The notes under the pieces: generated by a model
Told to the model about the DNA's origin: nothing
The model's database searches: none
The model's input: the letters and a program-made list of their open reading frames with translations, nothing else
In this document: positions 34,438-45,532 of the stretch, piece by piece
Numbering within the stretch: position 1 is the first letter of the stretch
Layout: each line of letters begins with the position of its first letter
Assembly: GCA_027405735.1 (NCBI GenBank)
Contig: JAPEHQ010000002.1
Coordinates: 1,736,001 to 1,800,000 of the forward strand
Source of the DNA: Mucor racemosus
Taxonomy: Eukaryota > Mucoromycota > Mucoromycetes > Mucorales > Mucoraceae
Direction: 5' to 3'
DNA: 64,000 nt
Position numbers and translations under genes: made by a program

Positions 34438-37400
34438 ATAAACCAACAAAAATCCATTTACCCCACTTTGAACACTCTCGAGACCCTAGACCTTAATGCG
34501 GCCAGAATTTCTAGACCACCGGAAGTGTCCAAAGCTCCTATACTCACTAAAGATAAATCTCAAAAAAAAGTAACAAAACCAACATTAAAACAACAAAAAA
34601 ATATACATATAATGGATTCTCCTATGGAAACCGAGAAACCTATCGTCAATTTTGAACACCTTGACGAACCCCAACCTGTGGTATTAACACAACCTTTTGC
34701 ACCGAAACTCCCTCATCAAACCCTTACTGATAGTAACACGAAATCTATTAAAAGACCTTCTGAACCGTTATCATCAAGAATCTCATATAACGTCGGGCAT
34801 ATCTTGGATCAAAATGCTGATATTAAAATGAAAGATTTATTAATTGTTGCACCAACGGTGAAAAGGGATTTAATTAGAGCTATTAAAGTATCTACAGCAA
34901 AACCTCGACAAAATTTATCTTTGAACTTCTTCGAAGATGACGATATTGACACTACGGCTATTTATACTGACTTCTACATTAATGAGATTAAAGTAAAAAC
35001 AATGTTAGATACTGGCTCCGCTAAGACTTGTATGTCTAAAGATTTAGCAGATAAATTGTCTTTATCTATAGATTCTCCATCGACATCGGTTTTTACTCTA
35101 GGAAACGGAACCAAGCAAGCATCTTTAGGAATTGTATATGATGTACCTCTAAATTTAGGGGGTAACATTATAATTCCGGGATCCATCGAAGTCTTACCTA
35201 TATGCCCTGCAAATCTAATTGTTGGTAACAATTGGATGAAAAGAGCAAAGGCGAAACTTAATCTGGAAGAAAAAGTTATTAAGGTCGATTATAAAGGATT
35301 GAGAGCAAGGAATACATTTTCATACACTAGATCTAATCCTAATCCGCGTATTAAATCTTCTCAGTTGAAATATACTTTCGATGGAAATACCAATAACAAT
35401 GTCATTGCACCAAATCTAATTCTTGAGACTTCTGATCAAAATGACTCTTCTGAGGATGAAGAGGAAATTAATGGCGACGAAGACGACGATGACAGCGAAG
35501 ACGATGACTTAGCTATTGAGCCGTCAGATTCAGAATCTGAAATGTTATTGATGCTGGAGGACGAATATAATGAGTTCGACGACGAATCTAGATTTGGCCA
35601 ATTAAGATTGAATATCAACCCTGAAACGGACAACTTCGATATAACTATACTAGACAATTATTTTTACATAACTCCTAGATCAGAACGTACCTACAATATT
35701 AGTTTGCGCCATCTGTTAAAGCAAGACAAATTGACTAAAAACCCGAAATATCATGTCATAGGTGATATTACGAACCCTCATTTCAATAAAGGAGATGACA
35801 ACTGGACTGACTCTACTTCATACATTGTTCAATGTCAAGATAAAGTGCAACTGGTACTTGTAAATGACACTGATAAGACCCTAGTACTCGAACCAGACGA
35901 CGTTATAGCTGATCTGGAAGTTATATATATGAGCGATGTAGAGGAATTTAAAGCCTATAAAATGGGGAATCTCAATATTGAAGAATTATCGAATGAACTA
36001 TGTAGTCAAGAAATACACGAAGATTTTAATCATGAAGAATACGAAGATAAAATTAAAGAGAAAATTGACATTTCTAATGTACCAAGTGATTTAAAAATAG
36101 CTTTCTTGAGTTTAATCCATCAATTTGATCATATTTTCGATTGGGACAATGATAAAATAGGAAACATTGACGTAGGCGAACATGTAATCCGACTGAAGCC
36201 CAACGCTGTGCCTAAGAGAGTAAAACCGTACAGACTTTCTCGATTAGAAACAGAAAGTTTACAAAAAGAAATCGACAAGTTACTACGATTAGGAATTATC
36301 GAAAAAGCAGGGTATTCCGAATGGGCCTCCCCGATAATCATGTTAAGAAAGAAAGACGGGACTTACCGTATCGTAGCAGATTTCCGATATTTAAATTCTC
36401 AAAGCGAACCGATGAATTATCCTTTAACAAACATTGACGAGTTGCTGGATCAACTTAGCGAAGCACATTGGATGAGTTGCTTCGATCTGAGATCAGGATT
36501 TTTTCAGGCAAATATTTCGGAACAGTCAAAACCCCTCACCACTATAGTGTGTTCCGTCGGAGCTTTCTACTTCAGGAAATTAGCACAAGGAATTGCCAGC
36601 AGCCCAGGAGCCTTTGCGGACATAATGCAACGTTGCTTTGATGGCCTTATCAATAGGATAATAGTGTTGTACTTGGACGATGTCACTACGTATAGTAATT
36701 CAAAGGACCCAAGACAACATTTGATCGACTTGGCAGCTACTTTCACTCGAATGAGTCAACATGGAATTGTTTTGAATCCCGGTAAATGTCATTTCTTTAA
36801 AGAAGAAATTTTATTTCTTGGATACATAGTAACCAGGAACTCGATTAAACCGAACCCTGCCACTATCGAAAAGGTTAAGGATTTCGCTTTACCTACGACT
36901 GTAAAACAAGTACGAAGTTTCCTAGGTTTAGCCTCTTACTACAGACGATTTATTAATGGATTTGCTCGTATTGCTAGACCGTTACATGAACAATTACAAA
37001 CCATCAAACAAATTCCTTGGAATGATGAAGCTACAAAAGCCTTCTATACATTAAAAGAGAAATTAACAAGCTACCCAATTTTAAGAAAACCTGATTTTTC
37101 GAAACCTTTTGAAGTTATATGTGATGCGTCAATCTTAGGATTGGGGGCAATCCTCACCCAGCGGACCGAGGAGGGACACGAATATCCTATTATATTCTCT
37201 TCTAGATTGCTAAGAAATAGCGAAAAGAATTATGGAATCTCAAAATTAGAGTTGTTAGCTGTTGTATGGTCTGTACAACTTTATCGCCCTTACCTTCTGG
37301 GATCACAATTTCAGATCACTATCATTTCTGATCACTCCTCTCTCTCGGGGTTACTTAAAACAAAACAACCTACAGGAATTCTTGCAAGATGGATCGAAAT

Positions 37401-37485
37401 TCTGTCTGAATATAACTTTAAAATTATATATAGAAAAGGCAAAGTCAATGAAGCCGCCGATTTTCTAAGTCGTTTAGGTTATTAA
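34394..37485 (+). CDS. Pol part 1: protease, reverse transcriptase, RNase H
   Basis: Expressed by -1 frameshift from gag (the frame is open from 34375; the first ATG in it is well inside). In order: a low-complexity leader; an aspartic protease (MLDTGSAKTCMS, D at about 35008; AILIVG-like NLIVGNNWM); an acidic segment (EDEEEINGDEDDDDSEDDD); reverse transcriptase (YRIVADFRYLN, SCFDLRSGFF, YLDD active site at 36670-36681, FLGYIV); and RNase H (EVICDASILGLGAIL, SRLLRNSEKNYGISKLELL, ISDHSSLSGLL, ending DFLSRLGY). The frame is undamaged, about 1,030 residues. It stops before any integrase domain, whereas most Gypsy elements continue without a break. Confidence 0.9.
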
Positions 37486-38223
37486 ATCAAGACATGTCAG
37501 TCCAATCCCCTGCAAGACGGTAAACTCTGGTTTAAAATGTCCAATACAGCCGAAGACATCTATACTACATAAACTCTGCTCGTTGGTTGTCCAAAAAGCT
37601 GAATGACAACTAGTCAATTGACCATAAACTCTGCATAGTCGTACATGAGGATTACATAGTGACTCAAAACCTTGCTAATTCAAAAGGGTGCCTCGGATTT
37701 TGGCGTGGCACTACACCAATAAACATCTCTCAAAAACTACGTCCAAAGATTTTACGACGATAAACTGTAACTCCCATATAGTCCAATATCATGCTACTGA
37801 AAGACTTTATTTTGATAAACTCATGTGCAGGTCCAAACTACTAAGTAGCTTATGACGGTAAAAGACGAAATGTCCAAATCACTGTACTGTATGACACTAT
37901 ATTTTATAAACTCTGTATAAATGGTCCAAAAAGTGGAATGACCCTAAAAGCTAATCAAGGTCCAGATTAAACAAGACGATAAACTACTGTCCAAAGATCT
38001 GAATAGACAATAAAAGCTGAATTTAAGTAACAAAAATCAACTCTAAAAACAATCACAAAAACATTCAACAAAAACCATTCAACAATTCAAAAACATAACT
38101 CAAAACCAGTGCATAAAAGACAAGGAAAAACATATAGAAAATTTTTATAAACCAAAAACAATAAATAATTTTAAAAAACATAAAAACAACAAACTCAAAA
38201 CCCCCCTTTTTAAAACAACAAAT
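37486..38223 (+). other. Untranslated linker with GTCCA / TAAACT repeats between RT-RH and integrase
   Basis: A 738-nt segment with stops in all forward frames. It holds ten GTCCA motifs (37500, 37539, 37589, 37741, 37781, 37831, 37872, 37924, 37960, 37989) interleaved with seven TAAACT motifs (37521, 37570, 37625, 37761, 37816, 37906, 37980), roughly every 40-60 nt. The last 190 nt (38030-38220) are very A-rich, like an unstructured leader, and lead to the integrase ATG. I know of no standard role; possibilities are RNA structure, internal initiation or an internal promoter. Confidence 0.6.
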
Positions 38224-39336
38224 ATGAATCAAGACACAATTAATAACATCACACACTACCTAAAATCTGCGTCTTTCTCTGAGGAGACTAGCTCAAAAGA
38301 TAAAGAATACATCGAAAAGAATATACACAAATATACTATATACAAAGATTCCTTATACATGCTACAACCAACTGAAATGCATTGTCTAAAAAAGGTACTC
38401 AACCAAGAACAAGCAAAAGAAGCCTTTCTTCAATATCATTTTCATCCACTCGGAGGACACTTTGCCTATGCAAATACTTTAAACAGAATATATCAAAAAT
38501 ATTATTGGCCAAATATAAATAAAGATATATATAAAATGTATAAAGAGTGTCCTAAGTGTCAGCTACATGGACCAAAATTTATCAATGAGAAAGCATATCC
38601 TGTTCCAGTGCCTATTAAGCCTTTTGCTCAGATAGGATTGGATATTAAACATGTCAGTCCATCTCAATCTGGTCATCGATATGTGATAGCAGCCATAGAT
38701 TACTTAACTAAGTATGTTGAAGTTCGTGCTTTAAAGCAACAAACCGCCTCTGAAATAGCCGCTTTTATATATGAAGAAATAATTACTCGCCATGGTTGCG
38801 TTAGAATAATTATCACTGACAATGGACGACCAATGATCTCTGAATTAGTCAATTTAGTGTGCAGAAATTTCGGCATCATTCATAAAACCATCTCTCCGTA
38901 TCATTCACAAAGTCAAGGATTAATCGAAAGATTTAATCGAACACTTGATTCTTGCCTGAAAAAGCGTTCGAAAGAAGAAAAGAAAAATTGGGACCAATAC
39001 CTCCCTGCTACAGCATTTGCTTACCGCTCAATAAAACAAGCTACAACTGGACTATCCCCCTTCTTTCTACTATATGGATATGAACCTGAGACACACTTCG
39101 ATATGTCTTTGAGACCTTTGGATGTCAAAGATCCAAGCTTCGAACTCCAATTAATTGTCAGAACCACGGTTCAAATAGTTCACTTAAATAATGTACGAGA
39201 ACTGGCTTTGAAGAAAATACAAAAATCTCAGAAATTACAAATAGAACGCCTAGAGAAGAAAATGTATCATCCTAAAAAGGAGTGGAAACCCTCTTTCAAT
39301 ATCGGTGACACGGTCAAACTTTATCGAGATAACATA

Positions 39337-40981
39337 CAGTGACCCCCAAAACTGTCCCAATGTTTCTTAGTTTTAAGTTTAGTATGATTTTCAGGTACAA
39401 CAAATATATTTAAAGTACGACATATTTTATATATTTCGGAAGATCAATTAATTTCCTTTTATATTAAATTAAAAAAATCTCGAATTTTATTGGTCAATTG
39501 AATTTATACCCAATTTGGGACAGTATATGCATTGGGACAGTTTTGAGAGCCATTTTTGATTTTTAGATAATCGATGATTGTAGAACCATAATTTGCACTA
39601 GTATCTTGAGCGCTTGGAAATCAGTAAATAAACACCTAATTGGGTAAAGAAAATAAAAAAGATGCATATTTCATATACAGATTCTGGTGCTTTGGCCTAT
39701 TGAAAATTAATATGAAAAAACTTCAGGAGAATAAGGAGAATGATGCCATTAGTCTTTTAAACACCGGTAAATCAGTGCGCCAAGTTGCGGAAATATTGCA
39801 TGTAGGTAAGCCTGTTGTGGAAAAAATTAAAAAACGGTGTTGCACAAGTTTGGGTGTGTCTAAAAGGGGTCGACTTAAATTGCTGTTTGAATCTGATGAA
39901 AGGTTTTGTGTTCGCCAAGCAACAAAAAAAGCAGTCAAAAATTCAAGTAACATTTTAAACTACTTGAGAGTAATTTCGGAGTTAATAAAAGCCCGGAAAC
40001 TGTCCGAAATCGCTCCGTAGGGGGAGCATAGGAGCAATTATCAAGCCTAAAAAACCTATGCTGTCTCCGGCTAATATTAAAAGGCGTTTAGAATGGTGTC
40101 ATCTTCGCAAGGATTGGACTTCCGACGAACGGAAAAGGGTGATTTGATCAGATGAGACCAACATTAATAGATTTAACTTAAATGGAAGAAGCTGGCTTTG
40201 GATTTGAGACGGTGAGAGCTTGAAATCTAATTATGTGAAGATGACCGTTATAGATGGCGGTGGGAGTGTCATGTTTTGGAGGGCCATTACGTATGCCGGA
40301 GTTCGATAGATATGCAGAATTGAGGGTACTGTGGATCGACATTTGTATAAACAAATCTTTGAAGACGATTTGGAGCGGACTTTCAATTTTACTTTGGATA
40401 AATTAGGCCTTCGTCGTGATCAGATCATTTTCCAGCATGACAATGCTCCAAAGCATACGTCAAATTTAGTCAAGGAATATCTATTGGATCAAGACTATGA
40501 AGTAATAAATTGGTTTCCGCTATCTCCTGACTTGAATCCGATCGAAAATATGTGGATCTTATTAAAGAGGAGGCTTAATGAGTACAAAACAGCGCCCAAA
40601 TGAATCCTTGATCTTTCGGAGCGTGTAACTGAGGTTTGGTACAACACCATTAAACAGGAGGAGTGCCAAAAAGTTTTTGATAGCATGCCCAATTGTGTGA
40701 AAGTATATTTGGAAAGAAACGGCCTTTGGACGGACTATTAAATAGGATTATATTTTTTCCCGCGTAAGCTCTCAAAACTGTCCCAATGCATATGCTGTCC
40801 CAGACAGGGTATAAATATAGCGGACCAATGAAATTCGAGATTTTTTTAGTTTAATATAAAAGGAAATTAATTGATATTCCGAAATATATAAAATATGTCG
40901 TACTTTAAATATATTTGTTGTACCTGAAAATCATACTAAACTCAAAACTAGGAAACATTGGGACAGTTTTGGGGGTCACTG
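39337..40981 (+). mobile_element. Tc1/mariner-type DNA transposon (nested)
   Basis: 1,645 bp, bounded by a TA duplication (39335-39336 and 40982-40983). Terminal inverted repeats of about 215 bp start CAGTGACCCCCAAAACTGTC. Each repeat also carries, at its inner end, an inverted copy of the tip motif (CATTGGGACAGTTTTGAGAG near 39530; CTCTCAAAACTGTCCCAATG near 40769). Left and right repeats differ by about a dozen changes, many of them C/T transitions. It encodes a decayed transposase. Confidence 0.92.
39712..40741 (+). pseudogene. Tc1-like transposase, decayed
   Basis: The start has a helix-turn-helix (ISLLNTGKSVRQVAEILHVG). After a +1 frame change near 40015-40035 it reads PKKPMLSPANIKRRLEWCH and continues. 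The catalytic triad context is visible: SDETNINRF (first D), FQHDNAPKHTS (second D) and SPDLNPIENMW (E, D34E spacing). Four in-frame stops interrupt it: TGA at 40145 and 40205, TAG at 40307 and TGA at 40601. Three are explainable as TGG or CGA turned to TGA by C-to-T change on one strand. Not functional. Confidence 0.85.
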
Positions 40982-41208
40982 TATCTACCTCTTGGAGTGC
41001 AAAAATAGACATTCGATGGTACGAAGATATCTTTTGTATCCATGAAAAACATAAGAAAGGATCCTATATAATCAAGAACATCTCCAACCCAGATGACCCC
41101 AAGTTACATTTAGTACACGGGAACCGACTCAAAGCTCATTTAAAACCAGCAGTGAATTGGGACCTAGAATTCAACATCAAAGCACATTGATAAATCTCGA
41201 CCGATCTT

Positions 41209-41209
<1 letters not shown>

Positions 41210-41239
<30 letters not shown>
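41210..41239. repeat. A30 homopolymer between integrase and extra ORF
   Basis: Thirty A followed by (TA)n, about 95 nt before the extra ORF of the Gypsy element. Confidence 0.85.
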
Positions 41240-41253
<14 letters not shown>

Positions 41254-41334
41254 AACACCAAAAAAAATTATTTTATACAAATAAAATACATTTCACTCAA
41301 GAATACTACCTGCCTCCAACTCGCTCCTCAAATC

Positions 41335-41727
41335 ATGAAAGAAAAACCATCCGACTTAAACTTGGACGACTTGGACGACTTGGACGAAGAAGTTGTCAGA
41401 GACAAAAAGGTGAAACAACAAACGCCCATCCAAATTCGAGGTGTGGCCAAACGCCAGCAGCAACAACAAAACAAAATTAGTAACCAGATAAAAGAAGCTA
41501 TAGCTGTAATTTTACACGCAAAAGGTAGACTCGCCTACTACGAAGACATAAGAAAGAAAAATCTAAATCAAATAGTTTTGCCTGAACTAATCAAGGACCT
41601 CAATCACATAAAGCAAATATCTGACCCTGAAGAATACATAATGAAGAAAAAAAAATATATATCTCAATTCTTCAAAAAGAAATCGGACGCTGTTGCCTTC
41701 GCGCACAAACATTTGAAGAATGTTTAA
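41335..41727 (+). CDS. Extra ORF of the Gypsy element, unknown function
   Basis: 130 aa with a clean ATG, lying between integrase and the 3' LTR. The start is acidic with a DLDDLDDLDEE run; the middle is glutamine-rich (KRQQQQQNK); the rest is a basic, mostly helical stretch (EDIRKKNLNQIVLPELIKDL; MKKKKYISQFFKKKSDA). No signal peptide or membrane segment is visible, so it does not look like an envelope-type protein. An A-rich leader precedes it, as it does the integrase ORF. I do not recognise the family. Confidence 0.6.
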   Translation: MKEKPSDLNLDDLDDLDEEVVRDKKVKQQTPIQIRGVAKRQQQQQNKISNQIKEAIAVILHAKGRLAYYEDIRKKNLNQIVLPELIKDLNHIKQISDPEEYIMKKKKYISQFFKKKSDAVAFAHKHLKNV

Positions 41728-41751
41728 GGAATGATCGGGTCGATCATTTCA

Positions 41752-41766
41752 TCTAGTGGGGGAATA
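41752..41766 (+). other. Polypurine tract
   Basis: A purine-rich stretch (AGTGGGGGAATA) directly before the 3' LTR, the expected plus-strand primer site. Confidence 0.65.
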
Positions 41767-42505
41767 TGTTACAAATCGAACATTTATTATTTGAATAAAC
41801 TCTTTTTTTTTGTTACCCTTGAACTCATCTTTCCAAATCTGTCACAATCTGTCAAAAGTAAAATCAAACACAAATTCAAAGCACGAAGGCTTTGTAACAA
41901 CACCCATATATTCATACAGATTCCTTTTTAATCAAACTTCTGGAGACTCGACTCTCTTTAATCCATAAATTTATTATATAATCCCTGCATTCAAGATACG
42001 ACAACCATTTGATCTTGCCATGACTCACAATTACTCTTATTTTGCCCCAATTATTGGAAGGAGATCAGTTAAAGATTGATCTCGAACATATTATCTACCT
42101 AGACATAGAAATTATTAGAAACAATTAGAAATTATACAATTATTATAAAAGGAAGCTATAGACTTCAACCAAATAAAGATCGTCTTATATCTTACATACT
42201 TTATATCATATCTAAATTGCTCGCTATTCTATTAGTTAGGAGCTCAATTGTCTTTTATCCTTTTATATTACATTACATTATATACTAGATCCCTTGAACT
42301 GTCGTTAGAAGTTCATTGTACCTTTTCCACATTTACATCTTTCGTTTTATATACATTTATATAAAACATTTACTTACTAGTTGGACAACTATAAACCTGG
42401 TGCTCATTGAATAGACATTACTGCTCTGGAAATATCTATTTTATTTACTTTCAATCCTACTTTCTCTTATTACTTTATCACTTTCACTAGTTACCGCTCG
42501 TAACA
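41767..42505 (+). repeat. 3' LTR (739 nt)
   Basis: TGTTAC...GTAACA, nearly identical to the 5' LTR; followed by ATGT of the target duplication. Confidence 0.93.
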
Positions 42506-42509
42506 ATGT

Positions 42510-42893
42510 CTTTGAACTTATAACTAAATTATCTAATTACATTTATTGTTATCACGACACCAATTTAAACATGATACAGTAAAGATGTACGGAATAATCA
42601 TTAGCATCCAATGTTAGAATAATTTATAATTGTTGTCAAAGAAAAAGATTGAAAATTTTATATTCCATAACTACGTGCTTTTTATATACAACAAAATGAG
42701 ATGTATGGTGGTACTAATACTGCCAAAGACCTAATCATTTACTGTGATTTCTTATGGGGGTTTACATATTTTAGAGAGAAATACTTAATCAACATAGGTT
42801 ATTGCTTATTGATTTTGTTACGTTGTATATTAAAAGCAAAATTAAGGCAAATTCAGAAAGTATTCTCAGATACTTCAACCATAACATTAAATG
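42510..42893. other. AT-rich flank of the Gypsy insertion
   Basis: No gene recognised. A short open frame at 42701-42970 runs into the following repeat and looks like chance. Confidence 0.45.
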
Positions 42894-43913
42894 CCAAGTC
42901 TAGTTTCAACAATTTTATAGGACAAAACAAGGAAAATAAGGTGAATATTTGTGCTGGTGGACAATTTTAGCAGAATTTTTTTTCAAAAACAGTACTCATT
43001 GATTCAACATTGTGCCGGTTACAAATTTTATTTAATGGAACAAGGATGGTTACTATAGTGGTTGTTTCATAAATTTGAATGATTCAAAAATGGCCAGCTT
43101 AAAATTGAGAAACCGCATTTGAAGTGAAAATAAGTCGAGAAAATACTAAGGTATTGCAATGATGGTTATTGAGTAAAGTCTACTTTATTTTTCATTCTCT
43201 ACCAGGATATCTAGGTTTTGGATGGCTGTAAAGACTTTTTTTATTTTTTTATAAAATTTGTGAGAGTACTTTTTCTGTTATAGAGATCCATGAAGGGATG
43301 ACAGGTATGCAAAACTAAAACCATAGGATAGTACTCATTAGCGTCTATCCAACGAATTTTATCTCGTCAAAAAATATTGATTTTTGGTCGAGAAAATTGA
43401 GATTGAATGATTGATTTTTGGTGATAAAAAAAAACGATCCATTTTGGACGAGGATATACAAGGATTAATTTTCGCGGACCAAAAAAAATGATGAAAAAAA
43501 ATTAATTTCCCCACAAAAAATAGGGCTACAGCTACGTATAAATACTCATTCTGTAGATAATTTTGTTGCGTATAATGTGAAAATAAAATATTTTAGGATT
43601 GCATTTGAATGAAGGGTACTTTTTGATCAAAAACCGTTAAAATTTGACATTAAATTTACTAGAGATTTTATGAGAAAAACATTTTCAAAACCTACATAGA
43701 TCGATTTAGAATTAAAAACTGAACCCAAGATATTTAATACGCTAGTTCAACTTACTATGCATTTTTGTGAGTAATTAAACGTACAAGGTTTTTTTTGGAT
43801 TTTTTTGGATTTTTTTTCCATTTGAACACTTTTTGGATTCAAGCTCAGTCGCATATGCATATCTGATTATATGATTTTATATGGATGTGGTGATATTCAA
43901 AATCGGAGCGTGC
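42894..43913 (+). repeat. Interspersed repeat family B, copy 1
   Basis: About 1 kb, present again in reverse complement at 57396-58392. It runs from CCAAGTCTAGTTTCAACAAT to ATTC.AAAT..GGAGCGTGCC. The copies differ by scattered substitutions and small indels. No coding capacity was seen. Outer ends do not show clear inverted repeats or target duplications, so the element class is unknown. Confidence 0.75.
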
Positions 43914-44541
43914 CCCCATTTCAATAGATAATCAGGAAATGAAAAATGTAAGATATACTTGAGATGCTACAGAATATTGACAAAAGAGGTATTTCTACTC
44001 ATTTTCATTGTTTTAGCAAATATAAAGGCGCCAAAGTTTTGAAATTGGGTTTTCCCGCTTAAAAAGTATATCCAAGACAACATAACATTTGTGGGCTAAA
44101 ATATTATCAATGTCAGTTTTTTTCGGTAAATTATAAAGATTAAAAAGCTGCCTCAACCGTAACAATTGATTTGGTGTATAACAATGGGTGTCAGTTAAAT
44201 AACGCTTGTGGTCTATGAAAAGTTGCATTAATGTACTACATACCTTTGAAGAGAATTTGACTGCTGGAGTGTTTCACAAGATGGCAGAAAGAAATACTAT
44301 GGATTTTAGATATGAAAAACTAGGAGCACTGCTCGCTTCAAACTATAATCACGCATTAATACTGATATAAAATAGTGTTTATTGGTAATATTTAAATAAA
44401 ATGTGTGCATATGACTAATACAATAGGACAAATTCAAAAGATTCATTTAAATAAAGAGACACTCTATTTTGATCTAATGATCAACATCTCAATAATTTCT
44501 TTTTTTTTTTTTTTTTTTTTAAGAAAAGACACAGCGTTTTA
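43914..44541. other. AT-rich intergenic with possible homeodomain-like remnant
   Basis: A 71-codon minus-strand frame at 44228-44013 reads TPNQLLRLRQLFNLYNLPKK and then TDIDNILAHKC...LFKREN. The pattern is reminiscent of a homeodomain, but the invariant Trp of helix 3 is absent and no flanking exon was found. A T24 run lies at about 44497-44520. Confidence 0.25.
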
Positions 44542-45117
44542 TTATGGATTTTTTGATGGTATATCGAGAACTAAAACTTCATTTCCTTTAGAGTCAAATT
44601 GAGTTGTTATAGTTAATCCTTCTAAAACAGTCTGGGCTTTTTTGTTAAACATAATTGATTTTAATGTTGTGTTCTCAATTGTAACTAGACCCAAAGCAGT
44701 TGAGCTTGATCTAAATTGTTGAAGCACGTCCAGAGTAAATTGATTTTTGCTTGATTGCTTACGATTTACAGTCGATAAAATACCGATAACCTTTTTTCTA
44801 GGTGAAGAAGAAGAAGCCACAGTGCCAATTAATTCTCGTATATGGTCAGGTGTACAACCTTGCTTTGTATTTTTACATTGAACAACGACATTTATATTGT
44901 GAAACCATTGTCCTCTAAGGTCAATTCCTCTATCGCTTCTCCCTCCAACATGCTCTAATTTCATCCCTGCTGCTGTTGACAGTGTTTCCAAAGTTTGCAA
45001 TTCAAATAAGGTGCCTCTATAAACAGTCGAGGTAATATCTTTATCAGTTTGCTCCAAAAATGATGATAAGCTTTTTCTATTTGACATATGTCGTTTTAGG
45101 ATTTGTTGGATAATCAT
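44542..45117 (-). CDS. Rrg7-like DUF2034 protein (PD-(D/E)XK nuclease fold)
   Basis: Single exon, 191 aa. The core reads YRGTLFELQTLETLS, then GMKLEHVGGRSDRGIDLRGQ and VVVQCKNTKQGC. The D...QxK arrangement (SDRGID and VQCK) is that of restriction-endonuclease-like folds, and the wording matches the fungal DUF2034 family, which includes yeast Rrg7 (mitochondrial, needed for respiratory growth). The start MIIQQILKRHMSNRKSL is basic and could be a mitochondrial targeting sequence. A nuclease role is fold-based inference. It is divergent from the uridine phosphorylase gene, with 415 bp between. Confidence 0.7.
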   Translation of the reverse strand: MIIQQILKRHMSNRKSLSSFLEQTDKDITSTVYRGTLFELQTLETLSTAAGMKLEHVGGRSDRGIDLRGQWFHNINVVVQCKNTKQGCTPDHIRELIGTVASSSSPRKKVIGILSTVNRKQSSKNQFTLDVLQQFRSSSTALGLVTIENTTLKSIMFNKKAQTVLEGLTITTQFDSKGNEVLVLDIPSKNP

Positions 45118-45532
45118 TTTTTGAGTGAAAAGTATATATAAGAGAAAAAAAAAAGAAAAAGAAAAAAAGTTCAGAATGATTGAAAAGGAGCGTTATTGTA
45201 TTTTTATTACAATTCATCAAACAACATCGAAATCTAGGACAGCAACAAGATCTCGACCTGATTAGTATTTGAATTCAATACACTTTTGTCTTTATAATGC
45301 AAAGCAGTAGTAATCTTTTTGATTGTCTTTTGCTTTGCTTGATAAACTATCAACAAATACGGTACCTTCGAGTCACAGGACTGTGAGAAAATATCAGCCG
45401 ATTATACTATACCAATTATCAAATGTTCGGTTCCGTCAATATAAAAATAACTTGAAGTTTTCCCCTAAATTCCAATTGTTTTTCTCTTTACACTTCTTAA
45501 TAAACAAAATAGACTAATAACATATAGAAAGG
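45118..45532. promoter_or_regulatory. Shared divergent promoter region
   Basis: 415-bp gap between two divergent starts; contains an A/G-rich run at 45147-45167. No specific site is claimed. Confidence 0.4.

Larger units (their letters stand above)
38224..41190 (+). pseudogene. Integrase of the Gypsy element, interrupted by a Tc1/mariner insertion
   Basis: Its own ATG is at 38224. Part 1 (38224-39336) has the HHCC zinc finger (HPLGGH and CPKC) and the DDE core: D in GLDIKHV, D in ITDNGRPM, and E in GLIERFNRTL. Part 2 (40984-41190) resumes in the same frame with the C-terminal domain and ends at TGA. The only damage seen is the 1,645-bp insertion with its TA duplication; together the parts would code for about 439 aa. 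Integrase joins the cDNA to the genome, so this copy cannot make a complete enzyme. Confidence 0.85.
32213..42505 (+). mobile_element. Ty3/Gypsy-type LTR retrotransposon, full length, with nested Tc1/mariner
   Basis: Flanked by near-identical LTRs (32213-32952 and 41767-42505) that start TGTTAC and end GTAACA. The 4-bp target duplication is ATGT (32209-32212 and 42506-42509). Order of coding parts: gag, frameshift, protease-RT-RNase H, a repeat-rich linker, a separate integrase ORF interrupted by a DNA transposon (39337-40981), and an extra ORF. The PR-RT-RH-IN order is Ty3/Gypsy. Without the DNA transposon, the element would be about 8.65 kb. LTR similarity (two differences seen) implies recent insertion. 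Confidence 0.92.

Noticed and set aside
42701..42970. 89-codon frame right of the Gypsy element
   Set aside because: Runs into repeat family B and is not open in the other copy.
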